Shown in pieces: positions 17,204-26,722 of a DNA stretch of 64,000 nucleotides. How positions within the stretch are numbered: position 1 is the first letter of the stretch; each line of letters begins with the position of its first letter. The notes beneath the pieces are model-generated. The model saw only the letters and a program-made list of their open reading frames with translations. It did no database searches and was not told where the DNA came from. Source of the stretch: Cognatishimia maritima (GTDB lineage Bacteria > Pseudomonadota > Alphaproteobacteria > Rhodobacterales > Rhodobacteraceae); assembly GCF_900129685.1 (NCBI RefSeq), contig NZ_FQWM01000001.1:62001-126000 (forward strand), read 5' to 3'. The position numbers were made by a program, and so were the translations under genes.

Positions 17204-18604
17204 ATGGGCGATATTCTAATTGTAGATGACGAACGCGACATCCGGGAGCTGGTGTCCGATATTCTTGAGGATGAGGGCTATACCACCCGTCTGGCAGGCA
17301 CCAGCGATGAGGCCATGCAGCAGGTCACTTCAGAACAGCCGGCGCTGATGATCCTCGATATCTGGCTGAAAGACAGCAATATGGATGGGATCGACATCCT
17401 GAAGGTCGTCAAACGCGACTACCCTGACGTGCCGGTTGTCATCATCTCGGGCCACGGGAATATCGAAATCGCGGTCGCTGCGATCAAACAGGGGGCATAC
17501 GATTTCATCGAAAAGCCCTTCAATATTGACCAGCTTCTGGTGGTGATCCGCCGTGCGATGGAAACCAGTCGTCTGCGGCAGGAAAATCAGGCGTTGCGCC
17601 GTCAGGACAGCAAACCGACTGAGATGATTGGGCAAAGTGCGTCGTTCCGAGCGCTAATTTCACAACTCGATAAGGTCACAAAGTCCAATGGTCGCGTGAT
17701 GCTATGCGGCCCGGCGGGCGCAGGCAAAGAGGTCGCCGCGCGCTACATTCACGCGCATTCCAACCGTGCGAATGCGCCTTTTGTGACGGTGAATTGCGCG
17801 GGCGTTGAACCTGACCGTATGGAAGAGGTTCTGTTTGGCCGAGAAAGCCCAGAACGCGGGATCGAACAGGGCCTTCTGGAGAAGGCCAACGGCGGTGTCG
17901 TTTACTTTGATGAAGTTGCGGATATGCCTTTGGGTACGCAATCCAAGATCCTGCGCGTATTGGTGGATCAAAGTTTCAGTCGTGTCGGCAGCACCGATGC
18001 TCAGAAAGTCGATCTGAGGGTCATTTCCTCAACCAGCAAAGACCTTGCCCTTGAAATCGCCGCCGAACGGTTCCGGCAAGAGCTTTATCACCGGCTGAAT
18101 GTGGTGCCGATTGACGTGCCCTCTTTGGAAGACCGGCGCGAAGATATCCCGACCTTGGCCGAACACTTTATCGCCGAACTCAATGACACGCAGGGGCTGC
18201 CTTTGCGGAAACTGTCGGACGAGGCCATTGCCTTGATGCAGACCATGTCTTGGCCGGGTAACGTGCGCCAGTTGAAGAACCTGATTGAACGCGTGCTGAT
18301 CCTTGGAGATGGGACCGGAGAGATTCTGGCCAAAGAACTGCCGGGCAACGACATAGCAGGCGAAGAAGAGGGGCGCGTGGTGCTGTCTGGCGCATTGGCC
18401 ACATTGCCTCTGCGTGAGGCGCGTGAGGCATTTGAACGCGAATACCTGCTGACGCAAATCAATCGTTTCGGTGGAAATATCAGTCGCACCGCCAATTTTG
18501 TGGGCATGGAACGCTCTGCCTTGCACCGCAAACTCAAGTCTCTGGGGGTTGTGACCTCTAGCAAACAAGGTGCTCGCGTGGCGCGTGTAGATGAAGTTGA
18601 CTAA
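17204..18604 (+). CDS. ntrX: response regulator NtrX lacking the GAFTGA loop
   Basis: A 466-residue NtrC-family regulator. The receiver's phosphoacceptor is Asp52 (LMILDIWLKDSNMDG). Walker A reads GPAGAGKE (169-176) and Walker B VVYFDE (232-237). Where GAFTGA is expected the sequence is LFGRESPERGIEQGLLEKA, so the sigma-54 contact loop is missing. C-terminal HTH: GNISRTANFVGMERSALHRK. The ATG at 17204 is chosen over a TTG at 17192 because GGGGGAAG precedes it and MGDILIVDDE is the normal start. It follows ntrY by 15 bases and forms its partner. Confidence 0.95.
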   Translation: MGDILIVDDERDIRELVSDILEDEGYTTRLAGTSDEAMQQVTSEQPALMILDIWLKDSNMDGIDILKVVKRDYPDVPVVIISGHGNIEIAVAAIKQGAYDFIEKPFNIDQLLVVIRRAMETSRLRQENQALRRQDSKPTEMIGQSASFRALISQLDKVTKSNGRVMLCGPAGAGKEVAARYIHAHSNRANAPFVTVNCAGVEPDRMEEVLFGRESPERGIEQGLLEKANGGVVYFDEVADMPLGTQSKILRVLVDQSFSRVGSTDAQKVDLRVISSTSKDLALEIAAERFRQELYHRLNVVPIDVPSLEDRREDIPTLAEHFIAELNDTQGLPLRKLSDEAIALMQTMSWPGNVRQLKNLIERVLILGDGTGEILAKELPGNDIAGEEEGRVVLSGALATLPLREAREAFEREYLLTQINRFGGNISRTANFVGMERSALHRKLKSLGVVTSSKQGARVARVDEVD

Positions 18605-18694
18605 GGGCTGCGGCCTAGGATGCGGGTGCAGCAATGAATTGACGCCTGCGCTGCGGTCTGCCACACCAAGGGCCTGACGAATGCGGAGGCATGC

Positions 18695-20074
18695 ATGAAG
18701 GTCATCATTTGCGGCGCAGGGCAGGTGGGCTGGCAAATCGCCCGCCATTTGGCCAATGAGCTCAACGATGTCACGGTGGTCGACAACAATCCCGATTTGG
18801 TGCGCAGTGCGACGGACACCTTGGATGTTCAGGGTGTGGCTGGGTTTGCAAGTTACCCGGATGTGCTGGACCGGGCTGGCGCGCGCGATGCCGATATGAT
18901 CATCGCCGCCACCCATTCGGATGAGGTCAATATGGTCACCTGTCAGGTGGCGCATTCGGTGTTCAACATTCCGCGCAAGATCGCGCGCCTGCGGGCGCAG
19001 TCCTATCTGGACGCGATTTATTCTGACCTTTACCGCCGCGAACACATGCCGATTGAGGTCGTCATTAGCCCGGAACGCGAAGTTGCGGCAGCCGCACTGA
19101 AACGTCTGGCGGCCTCTGCGGCTTTTGACACCGAATTCTTTCTGGACGGTAAGCTGCAGTTGATTGGCATTGTGCTGGATGAAGACTGCCCTGTCGTGAA
19201 CACGCCTTTGCGGCAGTTGTCTGATTTGTTCTCCACGTTGCGGGCCGTAGTTGTTGGTGTGCGCCGTGATGGCACGCTTTTCGCCCCGGAACCCGGCGAC
19301 CAGCTTTTTGTTGGCGACGATATCTACGTGATGGTGGATGTGCGCGACACGCAGCGCACGCTTGAGATTTTTGGCAAAACTACACGCAAACAGGAACGCG
19401 TTGTTTTGATCGGTGGCGGCAACGTGGGGCGGATGGTGGCCCAGGAACTTGAGGCACTGCCGGGTCGCGCGATCCGCGCCAAAATCATCGAGCGCGACCG
19501 CGCAACCGCTGAAGCAGCAGCCGATGCGTTGGAACGGACGATTGTGTTGAACGGAGACGGAATGGATGCCGCGCTGTTGCGCGAGGCGGGGATTTCGCGC
19601 GCAGACGCCGTGCTTGCTGTGACCGATGACGACAAGACCAATATTCTGACCGCGGTGCGCGCCAAATCCCAAGGCTGCCCGCTGGCCATTGCCCTGATCA
19701 ATGATCCAACTTTGGTGCCATTGATGGCCCCCTTGGGCATCGACGCCCATATCAACCCGCGCGGAACAACTGTATCCTCGATCCTGCGTCACATCCGCCA
19801 TGGCCGCGTGCGCGATGTCTATTCGTTGGGCGATGCCGAGGCAGAGATCATTGAAGCAGAGGTTCTGTCAACGTCACCCATCGCGGGCCGTCTGCTGCGC
19901 GACGTGGATTTTCCCGAAGGCGTTTTGCTGGGTGGCATCCTAAAAGACGGAGAGATGATCAAGCCCCAGGGCGACACGCAGATCGAGGAAGGTGACATTA
20001 TCGCCCTGTTCGCGCTGTCTAAGGACGTCGGCGAAGTCGAGCGCCTGCTGCAGGTCTCGATTGATTTCTTCTAG
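18695..20074 (+). CDS. trkA: Trk potassium uptake regulator TrkA
   Basis: A 459-residue peripheral membrane protein that gates TrkH by nucleotide binding. It has two Rossmann RCK modules: IICGAGQVGWQIARHLA at the N-terminus and LIGGGNVGRMVAQELE near residue 234. Each is followed by a TrkA-C domain (LQLIGIVLDEDCPVVNTPLR and the C-terminal VLLGGILKDGEMIKPQGD). GGAGGC precedes the ATG. It lies 90 bases after ntrX and 6 bases before trkH, in an operon. Confidence 0.96.
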   Translation: MKVIICGAGQVGWQIARHLANELNDVTVVDNNPDLVRSATDTLDVQGVAGFASYPDVLDRAGARDADMIIAATHSDEVNMVTCQVAHSVFNIPRKIARLRAQSYLDAIYSDLYRREHMPIEVVISPEREVAAAALKRLAASAAFDTEFFLDGKLQLIGIVLDEDCPVVNTPLRQLSDLFSTLRAVVVGVRRDGTLFAPEPGDQLFVGDDIYVMVDVRDTQRTLEIFGKTTRKQERVVLIGGGNVGRMVAQELEALPGRAIRAKIIERDRATAEAAADALERTIVLNGDGMDAALLREAGISRADAVLAVTDDDKTNILTAVRAKSQGCPLAIALINDPTLVPLMAPLGIDAHINPRGTTVSSILRHIRHGRVRDVYSLGDAEAEIIEAEVLSTSPIAGRLLRDVDFPEGVLLGGILKDGEMIKPQGDTQIEEGDIIALFALSKDVGEVERLLQVSIDFF

Positions 20075-20080
20075 GGCCAG

Positions 20081-21601
20081 ATGAAGGGCTTTTTCCAAAA
20101 CATGCCCTTGTTGCTGCAATTCTCTGGGATTGCGGCGCTCTTGATGTTTCTGCCCGCAATTTATGCGTTGCGGCTGGAAGACTTTGAAATTGCCCGGTCA
20201 TTTTTTTATGCAGGTTTGCTGACGCTTTTTGCGACCGTGTTGATCTCGATTGCAATGTCCAAAGCCGAGGGGCGGCAATTGCGGCTGCAGCGCTACCTGC
20301 TTGCGCTGTTTGCGGCCTATACATTGCTGCCAGCGGTGCTGGCGCTGCCATTCCATGAATCGCTGCGCACGACGAGTTTTCTGAACGCCTATCTGGAGAT
20401 GGTCAGTTGCCTGACCACCACCGGATTGATCCTTTTTGACGATCCGGGTCGTCTTCCGCCGGCGCTGCACCTGTGGCGCGCCATTGTCGGCTGGATGGGG
20501 GGCATGATGATGTGGGTGGCGGCTGTCGCGGTGTTTTCGCCTTTGAACCTTGGTGGATTTGAGGTTTCTGCCCGCAGCGATTTTGGTCAGTTCCACGATC
20601 ATGGGCAGCGTCTTGGCCGATTGGATGCGGGGCGACGTTGGCGGCGGGCGGCCTATCACCTGATACCGATTTACGCTGGGCTCACGCTTGTTCTGTGGAT
20701 CTTATTGATGGTGGTCGGAGAGCGGTCTTTGACCGCGCTGACCCATGCTATGTCGGTCATGGCCACAAGCGGCATCTCGAACGTGGGCGGAATGGAGGGC
20801 ACCACAACGGGCTTGCCCGGAGAGATTTTGATTTTCCTCTTTCTGCTTTTTGCGCTGTCCCGCCAGACGTTTTCAGCCGACTGGGGGGCAACCCGCCGCG
20901 AAAGCCTGTTTGAGGACCCGGAGTTCCGCTTTGGCCTGTTCTTGATCTTCATTGTGCCGACGCTTTTATTGCTGCGGCATTGGTTCGGCGCGATTGAGGT
21001 CGACGAAGAATACAATCTGACCGCGGCCTTCCGCGCGGCTTGGGGATCGGTCTTTACGATTTTGTCGTTCCTGTCGACCACAGGATTTGAAAGCGCTGAA
21101 TGGCAGACAGCGCAGAACTGGTCGGGGCTTAGTACGCCTGGCTTGATCCTTTTGGGTCTGGCGATGATCGGCGGTGGCGTCGCCACCACCGCAGGTGGCG
21201 TGAAATTGTTGCGCGTCTATGCGCTTTATCTACAAGGGCTGCGCGAGATGGAGCGCCTTGTGCATCCCAGTTCGGTCAGTCGCTCGGGCAGTACATTGCG
21301 CCGAATCCGGCGACAGGGCGCATTGATCGCTTGGGTTTTCTTTATGCTGTTTGCGCTATCGCTGACGGCGGTTACGCTGATGTTGACGGGATTGGGGATT
21401 GGATTTCAGGACGGGCTGGTGCTGGCGATTGCCACGTTGTCAACCACAGGCCCCTTGGCACAAAGCGCGGTTGAGGTGCCCATCGACATCTTATCTGCGA
21501 GTGCAGCCGTCAAGGTTGTATTGTCTGTCGCGATGGTGCTGGGGCGTCTGGAAACCCTAGCCATCATCGCGCTTTTGTCGCCAAACCTTTGGCGCAGTTG
21601 A
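20081..21601 (+). CDS. trkH: Trk potassium transporter channel subunit TrkH
   Basis: A 506-residue membrane protein with about ten helices. All four pore-loop motifs of the TrkH/KtrB fold are visible: SCLTTTGLIL, VMATSGISNVGG, SFLSTTGFESAEW and ATLSTTGPLAQSA. It follows trkA by 6 bases and forms the potassium pathway gated by it. Length is normal. Confidence 0.95.
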   Translation: MKGFFQNMPLLLQFSGIAALLMFLPAIYALRLEDFEIARSFFYAGLLTLFATVLISIAMSKAEGRQLRLQRYLLALFAAYTLLPAVLALPFHESLRTTSFLNAYLEMVSCLTTTGLILFDDPGRLPPALHLWRAIVGWMGGMMMWVAAVAVFSPLNLGGFEVSARSDFGQFHDHGQRLGRLDAGRRWRRAAYHLIPIYAGLTLVLWILLMVVGERSLTALTHAMSVMATSGISNVGGMEGTTTGLPGEILIFLFLLFALSRQTFSADWGATRRESLFEDPEFRFGLFLIFIVPTLLLLRHWFGAIEVDEEYNLTAAFRAAWGSVFTILSFLSTTGFESAEWQTAQNWSGLSTPGLILLGLAMIGGGVATTAGGVKLLRVYALYLQGLREMERLVHPSSVSRSGSTLRRIRRQGALIAWVFFMLFALSLTAVTLMLTGLGIGFQDGLVLAIATLSTTGPLAQSAVEVPIDILSASAAVKVVLSVAMVLGRLETLAIIALLSPNLWRS

Positions 21602-21724
21602 CAGATACAGACGCCACGACACAAAATATCGCAGTTTTAGGGGGTGGAATCTTTTCACGCATCGTTTCATACTCTCTGACGAATACTTCAACCGTGGCAC
21701 AACAAGAATAAAGGCGAACAAGCA

Positions 21725-21964
21725 ATGGCTTCGGATCGACAGAACCTTCAGGATGCATTCCTGAACCATGTCCGTAAGACAAAGGTTCCGGTAACTATCT
21801 TCCTCATCAACGGCGTGAAACTGCAGGGTGTTATCACTTGGTTTGACAACTTCTGTGTGCTGCTGCGCCGCGATGGTCAAAGCCAGCTGGTGTATAAGCA
21901 CGCGATTTCCACGATCATGCCTGCGCAACCCATCAGCCTCTATGAGGGCGAAGACGCCCAGTAA
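21725..21964 (+). CDS. hfq: RNA chaperone Hfq
   Basis: A 79-residue hexameric RNA-binding protein that pairs small RNAs with mRNAs. It has Sm1 ([27 protein letters not shown], shown here only as boundaries QDAF to KLQG) and Sm2 (YKHAIS). The C-terminal tail is short ([14 protein letters not shown]), as is usual in alphaproteobacteria. AAAGGCGAA precedes the ATG. It lies 123 bases after trkH and 9 bases before hflX, the usual hfq-hflX pair. Confidence 0.97.
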   Translation: MASDRQNLQDAFLNHVRKTKVPVTIFLINGVKLQGVITWFDNFCVLLRRDGQSQLVYKHAISTIMPAQPISLYEGEDAQ

Positions 21965-21973
21965 TTATCCCCA

Positions 21974-23248
21974 ATGATGGAACATGATACGCACGTCACC
22001 CGCGCTTGGGTGCTGCGTCCAGAAGTGAAATCGGCAGATCAAAAACGCGACGCCTCCTCCGCCTTGGAAGAGGCGATTGCGCTTGCGGCTGCTTTGCCCA
22101 ACCTTGATGTGGTTGGCGCCGATGTCGTGCGCCTGCAAAAGATCCAGCCGGGTCAGCTGTTTGGATCGGGTAAGATCGAAGAACTCAAGGCGAAGCTAAA
22201 GGCCGAAGAGGTCGAATTGGTGCTGATCGACGGCCCTGTGTCGCCTGTGCAGCAACGCAACCTTGAAAAGGAATGGAAGGTCAAACTTCTGGACCGCACC
22301 GGGTTGATCCTGGAAATCTTTTCGGATCGCGCGCGCACCCGCGAGGGTGTTTTGCAGGTTGAGATGGCTGCGCTGTCCTATCAGCGCACGCGGCTGGTGC
22401 GGGCTTGGACCCACCTTGAGCGGCAACGCGGTGGATTGGGCTTTGTCGGTGGTCCCGGTGAAACCCAGATCGAGGCCGACCGCCGCGCGATTGACGAACA
22501 GCTTGTGCGTTTGCGTCGCCAATTGGCGAAGGTTGTTAAAACCCGCGAATTGCACCGTGGTGCGCGCGCCAAAGTGCCTTATCCGATTGTTGCCCTTGTG
22601 GGCTATACCAACGCTGGTAAGTCCACACTGTTTAACCGCGTCACCGGGGCTGAGGTTCTGGCCAAGGATATGCTGTTTGCAACGCTTGACCCAACGATGC
22701 GGCGGCTCGAATTGGCGGATGGGCCAGAGGTTATTCTATCAGACACCGTGGGTTTCATTTCCGATCTGCCGACAGAACTTGTCGCGGCGTTCCGCGCCAC
22801 GCTGGAAGAGGTGCTGGCCGCCGACATCATCCTGCACGTGCGGGACATTTCGCATGCCGAAACCGAAAATCAGGCAGAGGATGTGAACACCATCCTGACG
22901 CAGCTTGGCGTGTCAGAGGACATTCCGCAGTTGGAAGTCTGGAACAAGATCGACCTGCTGGACGACGGTGATATCAGCGCAATGCATGCCAAGGCTGCAC
23001 GCAGCGAAGACATCTATGCGATCTCTGCCATCACAGGCGAAGGCATTGACGCGCTGCTGCACGAGGTGACGCGCCGCCTGCAAGGGGATGTCACCATCGA
23101 AACCCTCAGCTTGCCATTTTCGGCAGGCAAAGAACGCGCTTGGCTTTTTGCGGAAAACATTGTCGAGGCCGAAACCCAAACCGATCAAGGCTTTGATATC
23201 ACCGTCAAATGGACGCCGCGCCAAGCGGCGAAGTTCAAAACGCTCTGA
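21974..23248 (+). CDS. hflX: GTPase HflX
   Basis: A 424-residue ribosome-associated GTPase; in other bacteria it splits stalled ribosomes after stress. The N-terminal HflX domain carries FGSGKIEELK and the glycine-rich GGLGFVGGPGETQIEADRR. The G domain has VGYTNAGKSTLF (G1), DTVGFISDLP (G3) and NKIDLLD (G4). The start could be either of two adjacent ATGs (21974 or 21977); there is no clear ribosome site, so translation may depend on hfq 9 bases upstream. A 12-bp hairpin follows the gene. Confidence 0.95.
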   Translation: MMEHDTHVTRAWVLRPEVKSADQKRDASSALEEAIALAAALPNLDVVGADVVRLQKIQPGQLFGSGKIEELKAKLKAEEVELVLIDGPVSPVQQRNLEKEWKVKLLDRTGLILEIFSDRARTREGVLQVEMAALSYQRTRLVRAWTHLERQRGGLGFVGGPGETQIEADRRAIDEQLVRLRRQLAKVVKTRELHRGARAKVPYPIVALVGYTNAGKSTLFNRVTGAEVLAKDMLFATLDPTMRRLELADGPEVILSDTVGFISDLPTELVAAFRATLEEVLAADIILHVRDISHAETENQAEDVNTILTQLGVSEDIPQLEVWNKIDLLDDGDISAMHAKAARSEDIYAISAITGEGIDALLHEVTRRLQGDVTIETLSLPFSAGKERAWLFAENIVEAETQTDQGFDITVKWTPRQAAKFKTL

Positions 23249-23274
23249 TCTTCTTATTGGTCTCAAAACCTAGG

Positions 23275-23304
23275 GCATTGCGAGGGGTTTGCCCCCTCGC
23301 AATG
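23275..23304. terminator. strong hairpin between convergent hflX and penicillin acylase genes
   Basis: CATTGCGAGGGG pairs with CCCCTCGCAATG around a 5-nt loop, followed on the plus strand by TTTGCCTTT. The stem is perfect over 12 bp. It could serve both convergent genes. Its core also resembles the GGGG-TTTG-CCCC hairpin of the intergenic repeat at 60107. Confidence 0.6.
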
Positions 23305-23311
23305 TTTGCCT

Positions 23312-25771
23312 TTACGGCAAGAGACGTGTGATCCCGACCGCTGCCGCGCGCGCCAGTTCTTCGTCCAGCGACATCGGAACATATTCGCCGCGCCGCCAAA
23401 GCTGTGCCATGTCGTCATAGTAGCGGCTTAGGAAGTGGCCGGATTGCCCGGTTGCAATCACAAAAACCGAACTGTCGGGATCCGCAAAATCATAGACCCC
23501 GCGATAGCCCGCCGCATGCCCACTGAGGAACGGATCAGGTCCGCGCCCAATGGTTTTGCCACGCTGCAATGTGTTGTCACCGCCGCTGGTCGATTGGCGA
23601 ATATTCACAAAATTCTTCAGCAACGGCACTTCGCCCAGAACCTGGTGGTCATGGGTCGCTTGGTGGGCATCTCCCCATCGTAGGCTTTCAAGGTTGCGGC
23701 CGTATTTCTCATCAATCCAAATCAGAGCATCATCCAATGCAAGCCGCGCCATGTCTGCGCAGGTTTCCTTGGCAGAACTTTGGATCACATCGCACCATGT
23801 TGCCGCGCCATCAACATCGCGGAACACGCGTTCGATAAAGAGCGGTTCAAGATGGGTGAATTCTGGTTCCAGCGGCCCCAACTCGTCTTTGATGATCCGG
23901 GTCTGCAAAGCGCGCATCCACGCGGAATAGATCAAGGGTTCCGGCAAATGTTCGTTCATCTCGCCGTTCCATTCCGCCAACAAAGCCAGCGCGCGTTGGC
24001 GTTGGCGTTCGGGCGTGCCTTCTGGCGCGGATTCTCCGGTGAACCACAGATCAGCGGCGACCAAAGGCAGCAGGCTGCGGGCGGTGAAGCTGACAGTATC
24101 CAGTTGCGCTTCGATAAAACTGTCGCGCGTATGGACCTGACGGCCTTGCATCAAACGCTCCCAGCGATGGATGCGTTGCGTGTCACCCCAAGTGAAGGAC
24201 ATATGCAGCGGAAAGGCGCGGTCGACGGTTTTGTTGTTGGTGTTGCCCAGAATGCCGCCGATGGGGGCGACAAATTCCGGGTTCGAAGCATAGGGCAAGC
24301 GGCCCTGCCACCGGTTTTCCCGTCTCCAGCCGAGGCTTGGCATACGCCCTTGGGATTGATGCAGCGCCGCCCGGCGCGGGTTCGCACCAACTGTTTTGAA
24401 GCCAATGGTTTCGCGGTCAACCAGCATTAGGTTTATGGCGGGGGAAACGTATTTCTCTGCCGCATCAATGGCGTCTCGGACGTTGTCTGCGTACATCAAT
24501 CCAATGGCGGCTTCCATCGAGGTGTCGTTGGGGCTGAGGGCGGTCCAACTGACAGCGGCCACATGGCCATTGGGTGTGACGGTTTTCAGATCGAAAAACC
24601 GCCCCGGTAGGATCGGGCCATTGTCAGACCACCGCAGGGTCAGGGTGATCGGCTCAGAATCTTTGATATTGATGATCGAATTGCGGCTGCGGAATTCTTT
24701 GAAGCCGTCGGGCGTGCGGTATTCGTTTGGATTGGCCGTGTTCAACTCTTCGATCAGAACGTCCTGATCATCCAGATGGGCTGCCGTCAGCCCCCAACCA
24801 AGCCGCGCGCTGCGCCCGGTCAGGATTGCTGGAATGCCGGGAATGGTGCCGCCGATGACGCCGCCAGAAGACAATTCCATTCGCGCGAGATACCAAATCC
24901 CCGGCGCGCTGAGTTCCAAGTGCGGGTCATTGGCCAAAAGCGTTCCACCGGCGGCGGAGCGTGAAGGCGCAGCCGCCCAAGCGTTTGATGCGCCTGCCAG
25001 ACCGCGCGGCTTGAAAGGGGACAGCGGGTGCGGCTCGTAGTCTGCGGTTTGGATAAATGACGGATTGCCCGGCACGAGTGCTGCGTATTCGGGCAGGGCG
25101 GTGATGCCTTTGCCAGGTTCATCCGGCATGATGTCAGACAGGCGTTTTTCATCCGGGATCAACAGCGAGACGCGCGCGCGCAGCACTTCATCCTCCAGGT
25201 GACCGGCCAGTTGCAACGCCATAACGCGTTGTATGGCAAGGGAATCTGCCATACGCCAAGGGGCAACCGGGGCGTTGAACAGGAACATCTCTGGCGCACC
25301 CCGGCCAAGGGCTTCTGTGTTCACCTCATTGATCCGGGCGTTCACGCCATTGGCGTAGGCCGTCATCATGGCGCGGGTGTGATCGGACAGGGATTCGACG
25401 GATTGGACTGACAGCGGGTAGATGTCTAAACGGCGGATCAGCTGGTCGATATCAACGGTGCGGGTGCCAAAGACCTCGGACAAACGCCCCTGCGCGGTGC
25501 GCCGCATGGTGACCATTTGCCAAAGCCGATCTTGCGCGTGCGCGTAGCCCAAGCCAAAGAACACGTCCTCGTCCCGCTCGCCAAAAATATGCGGCACATT
25601 GGCATTGTTGCGCACAATTTCGACCGGGGCGCTGACGTAGCCTGTACGCAAGTCTTTGCTGTATTCGGGCAGGGACCGCGACGCGAAAAAATAGATCAGG
25701 GCGACAGCCAGACCAGAAAGGATCAGTAGGCCACTGACGATTCGCAGGAGCCATTTGAAGATTAACGCCAT
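23312..25771 (-). CDS. penicillin acylase family N-terminal nucleophile hydrolase
   Basis: An 819-residue secreted or membrane-anchored precursor. A hydrophobic segment (residues 8-29) directs it to the periplasm. It should self-cleave before Ser262 in GASNAWAAAPS, giving an alpha chain and a beta chain whose new N-terminal serine is the nucleophile. NDPHLEL follows, as in the family. Members hydrolyse amides, including penicillins and acyl-homoserine lactones; the natural substrate here is unknown. It is divergent from the hydroxyacid dehydrogenase gene and stands alone. Confidence 0.92.
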   Translation of the reverse strand: MALIFKWLLRIVSGLLILSGLAVALIYFFASRSLPEYSKDLRTGYVSAPVEIVRNNANVPHIFGERDEDVFFGLGYAHAQDRLWQMVTMRRTAQGRLSEVFGTRTVDIDQLIRRLDIYPLSVQSVESLSDHTRAMMTAYANGVNARINEVNTEALGRGAPEMFLFNAPVAPWRMADSLAIQRVMALQLAGHLEDEVLRARVSLLIPDEKRLSDIMPDEPGKGITALPEYAALVPGNPSFIQTADYEPHPLSPFKPRGLAGASNAWAAAPSRSAAGGTLLANDPHLELSAPGIWYLARMELSSGGVIGGTIPGIPAILTGRSARLGWGLTAAHLDDQDVLIEELNTANPNEYRTPDGFKEFRSRNSIINIKDSEPITLTLRWSDNGPILPGRFFDLKTVTPNGHVAAVSWTALSPNDTSMEAAIGLMYADNVRDAIDAAEKYVSPAINLMLVDRETIGFKTVGANPRRAALHQSQGRMPSLGWRRENRWQGRLPYASNPEFVAPIGGILGNTNNKTVDRAFPLHMSFTWGDTQRIHRWERLMQGRQVHTRDSFIEAQLDTVSFTARSLLPLVAADLWFTGESAPEGTPERQRQRALALLAEWNGEMNEHLPEPLIYSAWMRALQTRIIKDELGPLEPEFTHLEPLFIERVFRDVDGAATWCDVIQSSAKETCADMARLALDDALIWIDEKYGRNLESLRWGDAHQATHDHQVLGEVPLLKNFVNIRQSTSGGDNTLQRGKTIGRGPDPFLSGHAAGYRGVYDFADPDSSVFVIATGQSGHFLSRYYDDMAQLWRRGEYVPMSLDEELARAAAVGITRLLP

Positions 25772-25849
25772 GTCTTGCCTTTATTCGCCTTGCATCTCGG
25801 TATGTTGCGCGGGCAAGTATTACTGCGAAACGCAAGAAGGGGAAAGCAC

Positions 25850-26722
25850 ATGGCGAAGGTTGCATTTTTGGGTCTGGGTGTGATGGGATTCCCGATGGCG
25901 GGGCACCTTCAAGCCGCGGGGCATGAGGTTACGGTTTACAACCGCACAGCCGCCAAGGCCGAAGCATGGGTGGCCCAGCATGGCGGTGCCATGGGGCTGA
26001 CGCCAGCGGCGGCTGTCGATGGGGCGGACTTTGTCATGGCTTGCGTCGGAAACGATGATGACTTGCGTCAGGTCTGTACGGGCGCAAACGGCGCGTTTTC
26101 TGGCATGAAAGACGGTGCGATTTTTGTCGATCACACTACGGTTTCTGCCAAGGTCACAGCTGACCTCTATGAGGCTGCAAAGGCGCAGGGTTTGAATTTT
26201 GTGGATGCGCCTATTTCCGGCGGGCAGGCGGGGGCTGAAAATGGCGTTTTGTCGATCATGTGCGGCGGTGACGCAGCGGCCTATGAGGCGGCGGAACCTG
26301 TCATGCAGGCCTACGCGCGCATTTGCCGCCGGATTGGCGAAAGCGGCGCAGGCCAGATGACCAAGATGTGCAACCAGATCGCCATCGCGGGGTTGGTTCA
26401 GGGCCTGTCGGAGGCACTGCATTTTGCCGAAAAGGCCGGGCTTGATGGGCGTGCTGTCGTCGAAGTGATCTCGCAAGGGGCGGCGGGCAGCTGGCAGATG
26501 CAGAACCGCCATGAAACCATGCTGGATGATGAATTTGACCACGGTTTTGCCGTCGACTGGATGCGCAAAGATTTGGGCATCTGCTTGGCGACGGCGGATG
26601 AAACCGGGGCAAGCCTGCCGGTGACCGCGCTGGTGGATCAATTCTACAAAGACGTTCAGAAAATGGGCGGCAGCCGTTGGGATACCTCAAGCCTCATCAA
26701 GCGCCTGCGCGCGCTTGGCTGA
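25850..26722 (+). CDS. NAD(P)-dependent beta-hydroxyacid dehydrogenase
   Basis: A 290-residue member of the 3-hydroxyisobutyrate/6-phosphogluconate dehydrogenase-like family. The nucleotide-binding motif FLGLGVMGFPMAGHL is at residues 6-20. The substrate motif DAPISGGQAGAENG and the catalytic lysine in GQMTKMCNQ are present. Candidate substrates are 3-hydroxyisobutyrate, tartronate semialdehyde or similar acids; sequence does not decide. The ATG at 25850 is preferred over an upstream frame extension, with AGAAGGGGAAAG before it. It ends directly against the convergent GST gene; the two stops form TGATCA. Confidence 0.92.
   Translation: MAKVAFLGLGVMGFPMAGHLQAAGHEVTVYNRTAAKAEAWVAQHGGAMGLTPAAAVDGADFVMACVGNDDDLRQVCTGANGAFSGMKDGAIFVDHTTVSAKVTADLYEAAKAQGLNFVDAPISGGQAGAENGVLSIMCGGDAAAYEAAEPVMQAYARICRRIGESGAGQMTKMCNQIAIAGLVQGLSEALHFAEKAGLDGRAVVEVISQGAAGSWQMQNRHETMLDDEFDHGFAVDWMRKDLGICLATADETGASLPVTALVDQFYKDVQKMGGSRWDTSSLIKRLRALG

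Noticed and set aside
18029-19801. Open frame of 590 codons on the minus strand
   Set aside because: It is antisense to the end of ntrX and to trkA, both clear genes. The translation is rich in His, Arg and Gln with no recognisable domain, as expected from antisense frames in GC-biased coding DNA.
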